64,000 nt of DNA from Fischerella muscicola PCC 7414 (GCF_000317205.1 NZ_AJLK01000124.1:52953-116952); one strand, 5' to 3'. Shown: positions 37,526 to 48,699, counted from the first letter of the stretch. Made by a program: numbers and translations. Notes: generated by a model not told the origin, from the sequence alone.

Positions 37526-37531
37526 CCTCTC

Positions 37532-37783
37532 TTATGCGGATGCGGCAACTTTGTTGGTAATGTAATCCAATGCTTCTTGAACTGTGGTAATTTTTTCAGC
37601 GGCTTCATCAGGAATTTCGATATCAAATTCTTCTTCTAAAGCCATTACCAACTCAACTGTATCCAGGGAATCAGCGTTTAGATCATTGGCAAAATTGGCC
37701 TGTGGTGTAACCTTTTCGGGTTCAACACCCAGTTGCTCCACAACGATTTTTTTAACTCTATCAAAAATGTCCGCTTGGCTCAT
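37532..37783 (-). CDS. acpP: Acyl carrier protein
   Basis: 83 residues, acidic. The phosphopantetheine attachment Ser is in [20 protein letters not shown], the hallmark DSL motif. It carries acyl chains for fatty-acid synthesis and is directly upstream of fabF. Confidence 0.97.
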   Translation of the reverse strand: MSQADIFDRVKKIVVEQLGVEPEKVTPQANFANDLNADSLDTVELVMALEEEFDIEIPDEAAEKITTVQEALDYITNKVAASA

Positions 37784-38180
37784 AGATTAAATTCCTCAAC
37801 CAGTTGCTATAATCCGCTCTTTATGGGTTACATGGTTTTGAGCATATACATCTTATCTGAAAGCGCGATCGCATACACTCTTTAAAGGATTCTGTTTTGC
37901 AATTCTTACTAAATTTTTTTTTCAGAATATACACCCCAGTACCTATTGTCTGACAACCGACACTAAGAAATGCGATGATAAAACAGTTACAGGCAGCTGT
38001 GCAGAAGGCAAAGGGCAGGAGGCAGGAGGCAGGAGGAAAATCATAGAATATAATTCCCACTACCTCTTTCCCCATCACCTATTACCTTTTTCCCAATTAC
38101 CTTTTCCCCAATTACCAATTACCTTTTTCATCTGCTCTAGTGTACGCAATTTGTGTCGATTATCTAACAACAATATTTAT

Positions 38181-39086
38181 ATGCTATCCCATACGTTGAA
38201 ATACGCTTACTACCCAGGTTGTGTTGCTCAAGGGGCTTGTCGGGAACTTCATCAATCCACAGTTGCCCTGAGCAAAGCATTGGGCATTGAACTTATTGAA
38301 CTCAAAAAAGCTGCTTGCTGCGGTTCCGGTACTTTTAAGGAAGATTCCCAACTTTTAGAAGATACTGTTAATGCTCGGAATATTTCTTTAGCAGAAGAAT
38401 TAAACTTGCCCCTGCTGACTCATTGTAGTACTTGTCAAGGTGTAATTGGCCATGTTGATGAACACCTCAAACAATGTCAGAAAACAAATCCCGCTTATGT
38501 TGGGCAAGTTAACAGTTTGCTCCAAAAAGAAGGCTGTTCACCTTACCGGGGAAGCACAGAAGTTAAACATCTGCTTTATGCCCTCGCAAAAGATTATGGC
38601 TTAGAGGAAATTCAACAACGAGTTAGCCGTAAATTGTCTGGACTCAAATGTGCTGCTTTTTACGGCTGCTATCTCTTGCGCGCCCAAAAATTCATGCCCT
38701 ATGATGACCCCTTTCAGCCAGAAACGATGGAAAATCTATTTAGGGCAGTGGGAGCTACACCTATTTATTACAGAGGTCGTACGCAATGTTGCGGTTGGCC
38801 TCTTGCTAGTTATGCTACTACTGAGTCCTTCAAAATGGCTGGTAAGCATATTCAAGAAGCCATAGAAGCAGGCGCTGATTGTATGGTGACACCTTGTCCT
38901 TTATGTCACCTCAACCTTGATTCTCGTCAACCAGAGGTAGAAAAGGTGATTGGACACAAGCTAAGCTTGCCAGTCTTGCATCTACCACAGTTGGTTGCCT
39001 TAGCGATCGGGATTAGTCCGAAAGAACTAGGTTTAGAAAGGCACATTGTTTCTACTCGCCCAGTGTTGGAGAAGTTAGGACTTTGA
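38181..39086 (+). CDS. HdrB-like CCG-domain protein (heterodisulfide reductase subunit B family)
   Basis: 301 residues from the ATG at 38181. Two CCG cysteine-rich domains: AACCGSGTF with THCSTCQGV, then FYGCYL, QCCGWPLA and TPCPLCHLNLD, preceded by YYPGC. Such domains bind noncubane [4Fe-4S] clusters or mediate quinone/heterodisulfide chemistry. Cyanobacteria lack methanogen HdrABC, so a role with succinate dehydrogenase (SdhE/HdrB-like subunit) or another quinone-linked reductase is more likely. No partner genes are adjacent. It is divergent from acpP. Confidence 0.88.
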   Translation: MLSHTLKYAYYPGCVAQGACRELHQSTVALSKALGIELIELKKAACCGSGTFKEDSQLLEDTVNARNISLAEELNLPLLTHCSTCQGVIGHVDEHLKQCQKTNPAYVGQVNSLLQKEGCSPYRGSTEVKHLLYALAKDYGLEEIQQRVSRKLSGLKCAAFYGCYLLRAQKFMPYDDPFQPETMENLFRAVGATPIYYRGRTQCCGWPLASYATTESFKMAGKHIQEAIEAGADCMVTPCPLCHLNLDSRQPEVEKVIGHKLSLPVLHLPQLVALAIGISPKELGLERHIVSTRPVLEKLGL

Positions 39087-39106
39087 CTAGCGATTTTGGA
39101 TTTTAG

Positions 39107-39370
39107 ACTGGGAGATGGGGAGATGGGGAGATGGGGAGATGGGGAAGGCGGGGGTCCCCTCTGGGGAACTCGGGGCCCCCACTCCCCCAAGGGAGTGGGG
39201 ATTAGGGGCGAAGGGGCAATGGGGAGATGGGGAGATGGGGAGATGGGGGGAGTATGAGGAGTGTGGGGAGTGTGAGGAGTGGAGGAATAACCACTAACTA
39301 CTAACTACTAATGTACAGACGCGATGTTCCTCGCGTCTCTACCCACTAACTACTAACCACCAACAACCAA
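39107..39370. repeat. Tandem GGGGAGAT and STRR repeat block
   Basis: 8-bp GGGGAGAT units (39112-39145, 39219-39247) flank the GC-rich dispersed element with the palindrome cactcccccaagggagtg. TTAGTAG-type repeats continue to about 39370. The frames here are repeat translations. Confidence 0.85.
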
Positions 39371-39376
39371 CAACCA

Positions 39377-41806
39377 TCAATTTTGATTAAATGGTTCTTC
39401 AATTGGCGTCACTGTCACTTCTGGAGTAGTAGAAGGTATGGTGATTGATTTTGATGTTGGTTCTTGAGTTGGTGACGGGGTAAAAGTAGAGGGTATGGTT
39501 ATTGAACTTGATGTTGGTTCTTGAGTTGGTGACGGGGTAAAAATAGGTTCAGATGTAGTTTCCGGTGATGGTGGCTCAAAAGTTGGTGTTGGCGAAGTTG
39601 TCGGAGATGGTATGCCGAATGCCGGACTAGGTACTGGTGTAAAATTAAAGCCTGGCTCGGTTTCTACTGTCGGTGTTGGTTCTGGAGTGGGTGTGGGTGA
39701 GTATGTTGGTACTGGTGCAGATGTAGGTTTGCTTTGTGGCTGTTTTGGCTTGACGAATGTTGGTTCAGGAAATGTTGGTGGTGTCAATGCTGGATCTATT
39801 CTGGGCTTACTTTCCTTTAAGGGTTTTATGGGTGACAGTGTGGGGATTTCTGAGGTTGTGGGTTTAGCAATGGGCGATGGTGTGAATGTTGCTTCGGTTT
39901 CGGGCTGGGCTAATGGTGTGGTTGTCGCTTGAGGCTTGCTAGTATCTGATTGATTGGGTTGGGGTGCAATACGATCCCAGTAAAACCAAGCTAATAATCC
40001 ACCAGAAACCAAAATTCCGGTGGTAATAACTCCTTGTGAAAGTAAAAAGTTTTGCCGCAAAGGCTGTGGAGGTAAAGTATGTCCCTCTACTATGTTCATC
40101 CGAGTTAGGGGTGACACTGAGGAAGGGGGCAAAGGGTTGGCTTCTTTTGCCTGAATAGTGCTAGCAAATTGGTGATTAACTACAGGCTGATAACCATTTT
40201 TTGGCGATTCAACTTTTGATTTTTGAACATGGTTACTAAAGTTGGGGTTTTTCTCAATTTTCGGGAGAGTGTGGGATTCACTGCCACCATTGTGTATATT
40301 TGGAGGCTGGGTAACTAATAAAGATGAGGGAAGTAAATTGAAATTTTGGCGAGTGAGGGCTAATCCTGTGACATCACTCAAAGATTCTCGTAATTCTAAG
40401 GCTCTGGTAAAGTATCTAAACGCGACGGTATTTTCTTCTAAACATAGGGCGCGAGTACCAAGTTGGTGCAAAGCCCAAGCTTCAGAGGCTTTGTCTCGTT
40501 CGGCTTGAGATGCTTGCAGTCCACGTTGTAGCACATGTTCCCACAAACCCCAGCGCTTACTCAAAGCTAGTAAGCTTTCCACTGCTTTTGCTAAGTGTAA
40601 GACAACTTGCCAACGGCTAGCTCTGACTGCTACTTCTAAAATCTGTATGATCGCATCAATTTTTGCTAGTAAATTTTGTGGCTGCTGGAGATACAACTGT
40701 GTCCAGTTAATAAAGTAAGCGATCGCGTTTTCTAATGGTGTTCCTAATTTCCATGCTGGCGGTAAAATTTCTCTGATTGTCTTGTTGATGCGATAACGAG
40801 AATCTTCCTGTTGAATAAGATAACGCTGTTGCAAATTCTTTAAAATTTCAGAGGCATCTGGTTGTTGGGTGATCGCTGCAACCTCTTCCTCTAATAACCC
40901 TACTTCACCCATCACTGCCAAAATTTCCAAAATATTTCTGTGGGTATGTGGTAGCGACTCGATGATTTGTTGAATGAGATAAATACTAGCTTGAGAATTA
41001 GGTAGTTGACTGACAATTTCCGCTAGCGATCGCTCTTCTGCTAAGATGTAAGCGATCGCTAATTGCAGATGCATTGGGTTTCCTTTGAGGATGATGCACA
41101 GGGATCTAGCAGCAGGTAGTTCCTCAATTTTGAGGGAACGTTGCATTTTTGTTTCTAAAAAAACTAAGGCATCCTGAATAGACAATCCAGCAAGTGCAGT
41201 GGAGTATGCTGGTTTTGGCAGACGCTGTTTTGTAGAAGCAACCAGAAAGGTACAGTTGCTAGCAGCATTTCTCAGCTTTTGCACTTCATCGAGTATGAGT
41301 TGATCACCGTCATCGAGTATAACTAGTGCGTGTTTATTCTGAATTTGCTGGCGTATTTGCTCATCTGTAGGTTTATAAGGGATATCACTTTCATATCCAT
41401 AGAAAGCTTCCCAAATTATTTGCAGTAAATCACTTACATAAGGGTGATGGGAAGATAAACTGATGACACCATCACTAAACACAGAATCAGCCTGGAGTTC
41501 TTGTGCGAAGTAACGCAATAAAAAGCTTTTGCCCAAACCTACGGCACTATAAAATTCTACCGATTGTCCAGATTTTAAAGCTGCGATCGCTTCATTGATC
41601 GGTTTTTCACGCTCTAGAAGTTTCTCGCTAGGGGGCTGACGAATCAACACTGGTGTAGAGCGTTCTAGCAAATTCGGTTGTTGTGGTATGGTTGCTAATT
41701 CTGCGATCGCACCTTGACTGGAACCGATTTGGAGTATATGCTTGCCTACAGCCAATGTACCATTGGTATCTGTGCGTATATTTGCTGTCAAATTGCTATG
41801 CGGCAT
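39377..41806 (-). CDS. STAND-type NTPase with TM helix and Pro/Thr-rich C-terminal tail
   Basis: 809 residues. P-loop SAVGLGKSFLL (about 87-97) and Walker B ALVILDDGDQLI (160-171), then an AP-ATPase-like helical region and a TPR-like part (ASEAWALHQLGTRALCLEEN). A single TM (VITTGILVSGGLLAWFYW, about 590-610) is followed by about 190 residues of Pro/Thr/Ser with a near-exact internal duplication of FTPSPTQEPTS-SITIPST. The tail resembles an extracytoplasmic stalk. It may be a membrane-anchored signalling ATPase; its partner is unknown. Confidence 0.75.
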   Translation of the reverse strand: MPHSNLTANIRTDTNGTLAVGKHILQIGSSQGAIAELATIPQQPNLLERSTPVLIRQPPSEKLLEREKPINEAIAALKSGQSVEFYSAVGLGKSFLLRYFAQELQADSVFSDGVISLSSHHPYVSDLLQIIWEAFYGYESDIPYKPTDEQIRQQIQNKHALVILDDGDQLILDEVQKLRNAASNCTFLVASTKQRLPKPAYSTALAGLSIQDALVFLETKMQRSLKIEELPAARSLCIILKGNPMHLQLAIAYILAEERSLAEIVSQLPNSQASIYLIQQIIESLPHTHRNILEILAVMGEVGLLEEEVAAITQQPDASEILKNLQQRYLIQQEDSRYRINKTIREILPPAWKLGTPLENAIAYFINWTQLYLQQPQNLLAKIDAIIQILEVAVRASRWQVVLHLAKAVESLLALSKRWGLWEHVLQRGLQASQAERDKASEAWALHQLGTRALCLEENTVAFRYFTRALELRESLSDVTGLALTRQNFNLLPSSLLVTQPPNIHNGGSESHTLPKIEKNPNFSNHVQKSKVESPKNGYQPVVNHQFASTIQAKEANPLPPSSVSPLTRMNIVEGHTLPPQPLRQNFLLSQGVITTGILVSGGLLAWFYWDRIAPQPNQSDTSKPQATTTPLAQPETEATFTPSPIAKPTTSEIPTLSPIKPLKESKPRIDPALTPPTFPEPTFVKPKQPQSKPTSAPVPTYSPTPTPEPTPTVETEPGFNFTPVPSPAFGIPSPTTSPTPTFEPPSPETTSEPIFTPSPTQEPTSSSITIPSTFTPSPTQEPTSKSITIPSTTPEVTVTPIEEPFNQN

Positions 41807-42396
41807 AGATTTTTATTTCTATCATTAAATCGAGTTTTACTCTATTTACCGCGATCTTGCTACTCAAATAGATATATATCCTACATTGATTACCTTATTT
41901 TAGCAAATATTTCAGTGTTTGCACTTAAGTAGTACTTAGGTAAGTTAAAAATGGGACAGCGATGCTGGAGGCAGAGGGCAGAGGGCAGAAGAAGAGTATG
42001 GGGGGATTTAAACCCGAACCAATTGTAGACACCGTGTAGACGACGCGGTATTATACCAATTTGAAAAATGATTGCAACAGATGGAAACCTGAAACATTTA
42101 TTGGATAAGTGCTTCATAATCCGTCTTCAAAAGCTTTGAAGTTCCCTCCGGGACGCTACTCTGCCTTGAAGCCTATGAGCGCGTCTACGTGTCTACAAAC
42201 TTTTCGCAAAATCTCAAATCCAAAATCCTGTTAGGGTATGAGCCTCCTATCTTGCCTGAAGGGCGATAAAAAACCTCACCCGTCTTATGACATCCTCCAG
42301 TGAACTCGCGCAGAGGTTTGAGGTGAGGTGAAAAGTAGGAATTCAGGGTAATTTCCTGGTGGGGTATGACAGCGATTCAGATAAAACTGATAACTG
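41807..42396. other. Gene-free stretch between NTPase and ribH
   Basis: 590 bp. A dispersed module (gcctatgagcgcgtctacgtg) lies near 42170-42192. On the minus strand after ribH, CCTCACC (near 42328) pairs at a distance with GGTGAGG followed by TTTTTT (near 42270), a possible large-loop terminator for ribH. A 75-codon minus frame at 41890-42117 is not credible. Confidence 0.5.
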
Positions 42397-42975
42397 TTAA
42401 CCTACTTCTTCCCCAGATGCCGAAAGTTCGCCTATGTTGGCACTTTTGAGTGAAGCAGGTAAGGATTGAGAATTACCAGCGTATGGCTGAGCTAGGTTAG
42501 AACGCAACTGACGCATGAGGCTACCCATTTCCAGCGCTGACATAGCATAGTCCCAGCCATGATTACTTTTGATACCAGCCCGTTCTAAAGCTTGTTGCAT
42601 GGTATCAGTTGTCAAGATGCCAAAAATCACTGGTACACCAGTTTGAAAGGAAGCAGCAGCAATACCTTTTGCCACCTCAGAGGAAACATAATCAAAATGA
42701 GGTGTTTGTCCCCGGATGACAGCACCCATACAAATGATGGCGTCGTAGCGTCCTGAAAGAGCAAGTTGGCGCGCTACTACTGGAACTTCAAAACTCCCTG
42801 GAACCCAAACATAATCTACTTGAGAACCATGAGGATCAACATCGACGCCGTGGCGTTTCAAGCAATCTTGACACCCTTCTAGTAGCTTGGTGGTAACTAG
42901 ATCGTTGAATCGTCCAATTACCAATGCAAACCGCAAAGGTTCTGTCTGCGTAAAAGTTCCCTCGAAAACTGCCAT
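42397..42975 (-). CDS. ribH: 6,7-dimethyl-8-ribityllumazine synthase
   Basis: 192 residues. Penultimate riboflavin step: condensing the pyrimidinedione with dihydroxybutanone phosphate. Seen: [51 protein letters not shown] (phosphate loop and catalytic His), [20 protein letters not shown]. The C-terminal extension of about 30 residues ([20 protein letters not shown]) is typical of cyanobacterial RibH. It lies downstream of psbZ, a neighbourhood known in cyanobacteria. Confidence 0.96.
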   Translation of the reverse strand: MAVFEGTFTQTEPLRFALVIGRFNDLVTTKLLEGCQDCLKRHGVDVDPHGSQVDYVWVPGSFEVPVVARQLALSGRYDAIICMGAVIRGQTPHFDYVSSEVAKGIAAASFQTGVPVIFGILTTDTMQQALERAGIKSNHGWDYAMSALEMGSLMRQLRSNLAQPYAGNSQSLPASLKSANIGELSASGEEVG

Positions 42976-43235
42976 GACCGCCTCTAAATCAACTATACTC
43001 TTGCCACTATATACATTTCTTCCATAAAGACAACAGGAGCAAAGAGGATGGGGGTATAGGGAGATGGGGAGATGGGGAGATGGGGAGATGGGGGAGTGGA
43101 GATGTTCTCCTTGTCTCCATTATCCCCCGCGTCTTCCTTGTCTCCCGTGTCCTCCTTTTCCCCTGTATCCTTTTGTAACTCCTGTTGCCCCTGTTGTTTC
43201 TATGCTATTAACTAGTTGTGTGTGGCGGCAGTTGC

Positions 43236-43424
43236 TTAAACTACGAAAAAGCTCAAGAGTGCAACTAAAAGTACTAAACCGATCCAAGCACCAGAACCAA
43301 GCCACAGCAATTTTTTCGACTCATTCCAGTTTTGGGGAGTGGCATAGGCAACAGGAACGCCAATCACCATCGCAAAAGACACAAGTACCAGAGCTAACAA
43401 AGCAATTTGGAATATAATACTCAT
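43236..43424 (-). CDS. psbZ: Photosystem II protein PsbZ (Ycf9)
   Basis: 62 residues from the ATG at 43424, preceded by AAGGG. Two TM helices: [20 protein letters not shown] and [20 protein letters not shown], joined by the conserved [16 protein letters not shown]. PsbZ is a thylakoid PSII core subunit involved in PSII-antenna interaction. A five-residue upstream extension in the open frame is not conserved. Confidence 0.96.
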   Translation of the reverse strand: MSIIFQIALLALVLVSFAMVIGVPVAYATPQNWNESKKLLWLGSGAWIGLVLLVALLSFFVV

Positions 43425-43544
43425 TTTCCCTTCTCCCAAGACAACGAAGATTCTTAAAGATAGAATATCTACAGGGTTAAACCAACGTTCTTCCTTATTG
43501 TTAAGCTAGCAGAAATTGCAACATTTTAGTCATTTGTCCTTTGC

Positions 43545-43712
43545 CATTTGTCATTTGTCCAATGATTGGGAGAGCATTCCAATTTTTTCAAAATATAAAA
43601 CGAAGTTGCTTAGATTAACACTCTGTGTTCATTTGCTTTAGCCTCTAGGTTTAAATATGCTCCCATGACCAATGACCAATGACCAATGATCAATCACTAA
43701 TGACTAATGACT
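43545..43712. repeat. Facing cattTGTCATT / CAATGACCAATGAC repeats
   Basis: Units of gtcatttgtcc (43530-43562) face ccaatgaccaatgac units (43667-43710) just before the next gene. They are typical dispersed cyanobacterial tandem heptamers, with no coding potential. Confidence 0.75.
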
Positions 43713-43717
43713 AAACT

Positions 43718-46438
43718 ATGGATTTAATTCTTTGCCATACAACAGCTGATTTTGATGCCTTGGGGGCGGCGGTAGGGCTGACGCGTTTGCTTGCAGGTAG
43801 CAAGATTGTGTTAACTGCCGGCGCTCATCCACCAGTGCGGGATTTTTTGGCATTATACCGAGATGAATATCAGTTGATTGAACGGCGTTCTGTCAATCCC
43901 AAAAAAATTCGTTCTTTGACTGTAGTAGATACTCAATATCGCGATCGCTTGGGTAAAGCGGCAGAATGGTTAGATTTACCGCATCTTGAAGAAATCATAG
44001 TTTATGATCATCACCTTGAGCAACATAGTGATATCCCCGCAACAAAATTACACATTGCTCCTGTAGGCGCTACCACAACTGTGATAGTGGAAGAATTGCA
44101 AAAACAGCAAATTCCCCTATCGACAGCAGAAGCAACGGCTATGGCGCTGGGTATCCACGTTGATACAGGTTCGCTGACCTATGACCACACTACACCACGA
44201 GATGCTCTCGCCTTAGCTTGGTTGATGCAGCAAGGAGCAAATTTATCAGTTGTTGCTGAGTATGTAGAACCTGGCTTGTCTCCACAATTACAGCAGTTAT
44301 TAGCAGAAGCTCTTGACAATTTGCAATATTTCTGCATAAGAGGTTCTACCCTAGCTTGGGTAACACTAGTAACTGATAGTTATGTACCAGGTTTATCGAG
44401 CCTAGCCTCAGAATTGATGGAGTTGACAGAAATAGATGCTTTATTATTGGCAAACAAATATTCTGTCGGCGAGGAAGACTCACGCTTAACAGTAATTGGG
44501 CGATCGCGAATTGGTGGTGTGAACCTCAACCAAATCTTTCAACCATTTGGTGGTGGTGGACATTCGCAAGCAACATCACTGAATCTGCGGGGTGTAAATT
44601 GCCAAGAAATACTCAATCAACTATTGGAAGGGTTAAAAGCGCAAATTCCCTATCCACCGACAGCACGGGATTTAATGTCATCGCCAGTTCGTACGATTCG
44701 TCCAGATACCACAATCGAGGAAGCACAGCGGATTTTATTACGCTACGGACACTCTGGTTTATCTGTAGTCGATGCCCAAGGCAAATTACTAGGTATTATC
44801 TCGCGTCGGGATATAGATATTGCTTTGCACCACGGCTTTAGTCATGCACCCGTCAAAGGTTACATGACGATCAACTTGAAAACAATTAGCCCTGATACTA
44901 CCCTGCCAGAAATTGAGTCATTTATGGTGACTTATGATATTGGAAGGTTGCCTGTATTAGAAAACGGGCAATTAGTAGGTATAGTCACCCGCACTGATGT
45001 ATTGCGGGAGTTGCATCAGCAAAATGATAATGAGAGGGGCAGAGGAAGGGAAAGGGGAACAGAGGGGGAAGATGATGTTGAGATTCCGACATTGGGAGAA
45101 TTGCGCGATCGCCTTAATCCCAAACTCTGGGAATTACTCACCAAAGCATCTGCCCAAGCCAAGCAACGGGGTTGGCATTTATATTTAGTAGGGGGAGCAG
45201 TACGCGACTTACTCCTAGCTAAAGAAGCATCTGGTAGCTTGTTAATTCAAGATATCGACTTAGTAGTCGATGGGTTTCACAAAGCCGCAGATGTCGGTGC
45301 GGGTGTAGAGTTAGCCAAGGCACTCCAGCAACTTTACCCAGCAGCACGGTTAGAGATTCACGGTGCTTTTCAAACTGCTGCTTTACTTTGGCACAAAGAT
45401 CCAGAATTAGACTCTTTATGGGTAGATATTGCCACTGCCAGAACAGAGTTTTATCCTTACCCAGCCGCAAACCCCGAAGTCGAAGCTAGTTCTATTCGCC
45501 AAGATTTGTATCGGCGTGACTTTACCATCAATGCCTTAGCACTAAGACTTACGCCTCCTCGGGCTGGGAAACTCCTGGATTTTTTTGGTGGTTTGCTGGA
45601 TTTACAAGCAAAGCAAATTCGGGTTTTACACGCCAACAGCTTTATAGAAGATCCCACCCGGATTTATCGGGGTGTGCGCTTTGCCGTGCGTTTTGGATTT
45701 AAAATTGAACCGCAAACAGAAGAATATATCCGTTATGCCATCAACAGTGGTGTTTACGATCGCACTACCAAAGAAAATAATAAAACCCCTGCACTGCAAA
45801 CCCGTCTGAAAGCAGAAATTAAACACATTCTAGAAGCAACCTATTGGCAAGCTGCTTTAGAGTTACTCGGAGATTTGGGGGCGTTACAGTGTATTCATCC
45901 AAGTTTGAAAACACTAGATGAAGAGTTATTACGGCAATTACGGTTGCTAGAACGTTGTTTACGCAAATTTGATGCTGAACAAACTCTGCTGACTCATTGG
46001 CAAATGCGCCTAGAAGCGATTATCGCTCACCTGGTTCCAGAATATCGGGCAAAGGTCGCAAAGAATCTGCAATTACAGGAAGATAGTATTGAACGCTTGG
46101 AGAAATTAGCTCAAGCACAAGCTGAGATCACAGATGCTTTACCCACTTGCCAACTCAAGAGCCAGGTGGTGAAATTATTAAGATCCTACGATTTGCCGAT
46201 GCTGATTTTAGTGGCTTTACACAGTTCTCGGGCTATTAGAAAAATCCTGTGGCATTACTTGACAGTTTGGGCAAATATTCAGCCTATCTTAAATGGTAAT
46301 GATTTGAAGAAACTCGGTTACAAACCCGGGCCACAATATCGGCAAATGCTAGATGATCTACTAGCTGCGACATTGGATGGAGAGATTCGCGATCGCACTC
46401 AAGCAGAAAAATTTTTGGCACAGCACTATCCTCAGTAG
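43718..46438 (+). CDS. DHH phosphoesterase - CBS - tRNA nucleotidyltransferase/poly(A) polymerase fusion
   Basis: 906 residues. DHH domain ([24 protein letters not shown]) with DHHA1 ([12 protein letters not shown], about 277); two CBS domains (about 315-430); a charged linker [13 protein letters not shown] (439-452); then class II nucleotidyltransferase ([12 protein letters not shown] about 489, [34 protein letters not shown]). In cyanobacteria this architecture belongs to the CCA/A-adding enzyme family for tRNA 3' ends. The linker is encoded by a purine-rich repeat-like DNA block, suggesting repeat insertion. Confidence 0.9.
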   Translation: MDLILCHTTADFDALGAAVGLTRLLAGSKIVLTAGAHPPVRDFLALYRDEYQLIERRSVNPKKIRSLTVVDTQYRDRLGKAAEWLDLPHLEEIIVYDHHLEQHSDIPATKLHIAPVGATTTVIVEELQKQQIPLSTAEATAMALGIHVDTGSLTYDHTTPRDALALAWLMQQGANLSVVAEYVEPGLSPQLQQLLAEALDNLQYFCIRGSTLAWVTLVTDSYVPGLSSLASELMELTEIDALLLANKYSVGEEDSRLTVIGRSRIGGVNLNQIFQPFGGGGHSQATSLNLRGVNCQEILNQLLEGLKAQIPYPPTARDLMSSPVRTIRPDTTIEEAQRILLRYGHSGLSVVDAQGKLLGIISRRDIDIALHHGFSHAPVKGYMTINLKTISPDTTLPEIESFMVTYDIGRLPVLENGQLVGIVTRTDVLRELHQQNDNERGRGRERGTEGEDDVEIPTLGELRDRLNPKLWELLTKASAQAKQRGWHLYLVGGAVRDLLLAKEASGSLLIQDIDLVVDGFHKAADVGAGVELAKALQQLYPAARLEIHGAFQTAALLWHKDPELDSLWVDIATARTEFYPYPAANPEVEASSIRQDLYRRDFTINALALRLTPPRAGKLLDFFGGLLDLQAKQIRVLHANSFIEDPTRIYRGVRFAVRFGFKIEPQTEEYIRYAINSGVYDRTTKENNKTPALQTRLKAEIKHILEATYWQAALELLGDLGALQCIHPSLKTLDEELLRQLRLLERCLRKFDAEQTLLTHWQMRLEAIIAHLVPEYRAKVAKNLQLQEDSIERLEKLAQAQAEITDALPTCQLKSQVVKLLRSYDLPMLILVALHSSRAIRKILWHYLTVWANIQPILNGNDLKKLGYKPGPQYRQMLDDLLAATLDGEIRDRTQAEKFLAQHYPQ

Positions 46439-46915
46439 TTTATGGGTATTTCCCCAAGGAACTGTCTTGAAAATGGGTATGGGGGTATAAGGCTGTAGGG
46501 GTGTAGGAGGAGTTAAATTTTCATATTCTCATTGTGTGATTTATCACATGAGTGTCTAGCTTGAAAATAGGGATCGGGGATTGGGGAACTCTTAACAGGA
46601 AGTGTACCTAGTGGTTGATCGCATTAATTTTGCTGGGCTACAAGATCCCCGACTTCAAGATCCCCGACTTCTTCAAGAAGTCGGGGATCTGACTCCTCAC
46701 AACTTCTCATAACTTTTGCGATAGACCACTAGCTTCGCAAAAATCAAATAGGAATCCCATCGCATGAAAATCTCTTCCCAATCCCCGATCCCCATATTTC
46801 AAGTCAGACTAATGTTGCAATAATACTAATACAGCTATATATAACTTAAAGCAGCTTTGCGTTTGCTCTCAGTCTGATAGAATATCTAGGTTGTTTAATC
46901 TGATTCCGTCCGTCT
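46439..46915. other. Intergenic repeats
   Basis: 477 bp. It includes the 16-bp-stem palindrome AGATCCCCGACTTCTT / AAGAAGTCGGGGATCT (46658-46673, 46675-46690, one-base loop), preceded by a partial tandem copy at 46644. Otherwise AT-rich with no ORF. Confidence 0.7.
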
Positions 46916-47419
46916 TTGAGTCAGTCAATAGACCTTATCAATATCGATACATTAGCCCAAGAACTGGCGACCATCCAGCAAACTGGTTCTAAACGAATCG
47001 CCTTATTGGGTTCCCGTCATGTCCCGATTACGCATCAAAATCTTATTGAGATGATGACTTACGCCCTGGTTTTATCAGGCAACCAGATCATCACCTCTGG
47101 TGCAACGGGTACAAATTCAGCTGCGATCAAGGGAGCAATGCGGGCCGATCCCAAATTGTTAACTGTGATTCTGCCCCAAAGCTTGGAACGCCAGCCCTAT
47201 GAATCCCGCCTGCAACTAGAACAAGTTATGCATTTGGTGGAAAATCCTAGTAACGATCATTTGTCCCTCGCAGAGGCTAGTTACCTGTGCAATAAGGAGA
47301 TTGTCTCCCGTTGCCAGCAATTAATTTGCTTTGCGTTTCATGACAGTGGTACTCTATTGCAAACTTGTCAAGAAGCAGAAGAAAATAGAAAATTGGTGAC
47401 GCTATTTTACTTCGATTAG
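46916..47419 (+). CDS. SLOG/DprA-like Rossmann-fold protein
   Basis: 167 residues, probable TTG start at 46916. IALLGSRHVPITHQNL, then IITSGATGTNSAAIKGAMRA and LTVILPQSLERQP follow the pattern of DprA/LOG nucleotide-binding proteins. It is far smaller than true DprA (which has extra HTH or SAM domains), so a nucleotide- or DNA-sensing role is possible but unproven. Conserved in cyanobacteria. An ATG start further in would cut the fold. Confidence 0.7.
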   Translation: MSQSIDLINIDTLAQELATIQQTGSKRIALLGSRHVPITHQNLIEMMTYALVLSGNQIITSGATGTNSAAIKGAMRADPKLLTVILPQSLERQPYESRLQLEQVMHLVENPSNDHLSLAEASYLCNKEIVSRCQQLICFAFHDSGTLLQTCQEAEENRKLVTLFYFD

Positions 47420-47666
47420 TTATTAGTCGTTATGCCAGCGGTACATTCCCTCCAAAACTATTAGGAGTGAGTTTTGTCAACTGTAAGACTAGTGACTCTT
47501 GAGTAATGGCTAAGCTTAAACATTATGGACACATTGCGAGTCAGAACAACTGTCTTGCAGGTGTCCTTGGGTTTGTGCAGCTGTTAGCAATATAAGCAGC
47601 TAATCTGAATTTTGGATTTAAGATTGGGAATTTAATTTTTTCAAATAATTATTATAAATTTTATTT

Positions 47667-48092
47667 ATGTTGATGCAATTATTGCCGTCTCCAGTTTCTG
47701 CAATTTTTCTGTATGCGATCGCTGCTGCGGCTGTACTGATTTATCTACCGTTTCTATTGGTGAGTTATGCCCGGGCGCGTGTAGGCTATGATCTGTATGC
47801 TCCCCGTGCTATGTTTGATAAACTGCCACCCTATGCTCAAAGGGCAACTTGGGCCCATCAGAACTCTTTTGAAACATTTATGATATTTGTTGCCGCAGCA
47901 TTAATGGCATATATTACAAATGTCAATTCTCCCACAGCAGTAGGAGCAGCTATTGTCTTTGTTGTAGCACGATTTTTGTACTCAGCTTTTTATATTTTAA
48001 ATATTGCCATTTTGCGCTCTCTCATGTTTGCCATCGGTTCCCTGAGTACTGCTATTCTGTTTGTGCTAAGTATAATCAAAGCTACAAGTTAA
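47667..48092 (+). CDS. MAPEG-family membrane protein
   Basis: 141 residues, four hydrophobic helices (FLYAIAAAAVLIYLPFLLVS; TFMIFVAAALMAYI; AAIVFVVARFLYSAFYIL; MFAIGSLSTAILFVLSII). RATWAHQNSFETF and the VARFLYSAFYI helix fit the MAPEG family (glutathione-linked membrane enzymes; bacterial members are mostly uncharacterised). Monocistronic. Confidence 0.85.
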   Translation: MLMQLLPSPVSAIFLYAIAAAAVLIYLPFLLVSYARARVGYDLYAPRAMFDKLPPYAQRATWAHQNSFETFMIFVAAALMAYITNVNSPTAVGAAIVFVVARFLYSAFYILNIAILRSLMFAIGSLSTAILFVLSIIKATS

Positions 48093-48207
48093 TTATTTTT
48101 TGTTGTTTGTTGATTGTTGTTTGTTGTTTGGAAGAATCATTAACAACGAACTAGCAACTATCAACTACCAACACAAACTACTGACCATCTACTACTAATT
48201 TTTTCTT

Positions 48208-48699
48208 ATGGCTTCTACGTATTCCTTTGATATTGTGAGTGATTTTGACAGACAAGAATTGGTTAACGCTGTCGATCAAACTTCGCGAGACATTAAAAGC
48301 CGTTACGACCTCAAAGATACTCAAACTACAATAGAGTTGGGTGAACAAAGCATAATTGTTAACACTGATAGCGAGTTCACCTTAGAATCTGTACACAATA
48401 TCTTGCGAGAAAAAGCCGCCAAGCGTAACCTTTCTCAAAAAATCTTTGATTTTGGTAAAGTTGAGTCAGCTAGTGGAAACCGTGTTCGCCAAGAAATCAA
48501 ATTGAAAAAAGGCATTAGTCAAGAAATTGCCAAGCAAATTTCTAAGTTAATTCGCGACGAATTTAAAAAAATCCAAGCCTCAATTCAAGGTGATGCTGTG
48601 CGTGTCAGTGCTAAGAGTAAAGATGAATTACAAGCAGTTATTCAACGTTTAAAACAAGAGGACTTTCCTGTCGCTTTGCAATTCACAAATTATCGTTAA
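48208..48699 (+). CDS. yajQ: YajQ-family nucleotide-binding protein
   Basis: 163 residues: [54 protein letters not shown]. Full-length YajQ, a double ferredoxin-like fold binding c-di-GMP or nucleic acid in other bacteria. Role in cyanobacteria is unknown. Confidence 0.95.
   Translation: MASTYSFDIVSDFDRQELVNAVDQTSRDIKSRYDLKDTQTTIELGEQSIIVNTDSEFTLESVHNILREKAAKRNLSQKIFDFGKVESASGNRVRQEIKLKKGISQEIAKQISKLIRDEFKKIQASIQGDAVRVSAKSKDELQAVIQRLKQEDFPVALQFTNYR

Noticed and set aside
39107..39297. CRISPR-like appearance of regularly repeated GGGGAGAT blocks
   Set aside because: Direct 8-bp tandem units without 30-40 bp unique spacers; no cas genes nearby.
41890..42117. 75-codon minus-strand ORF upstream of the NTPase gene
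   Set aside because: Includes repeat-derived sequence and has no family resemblance.
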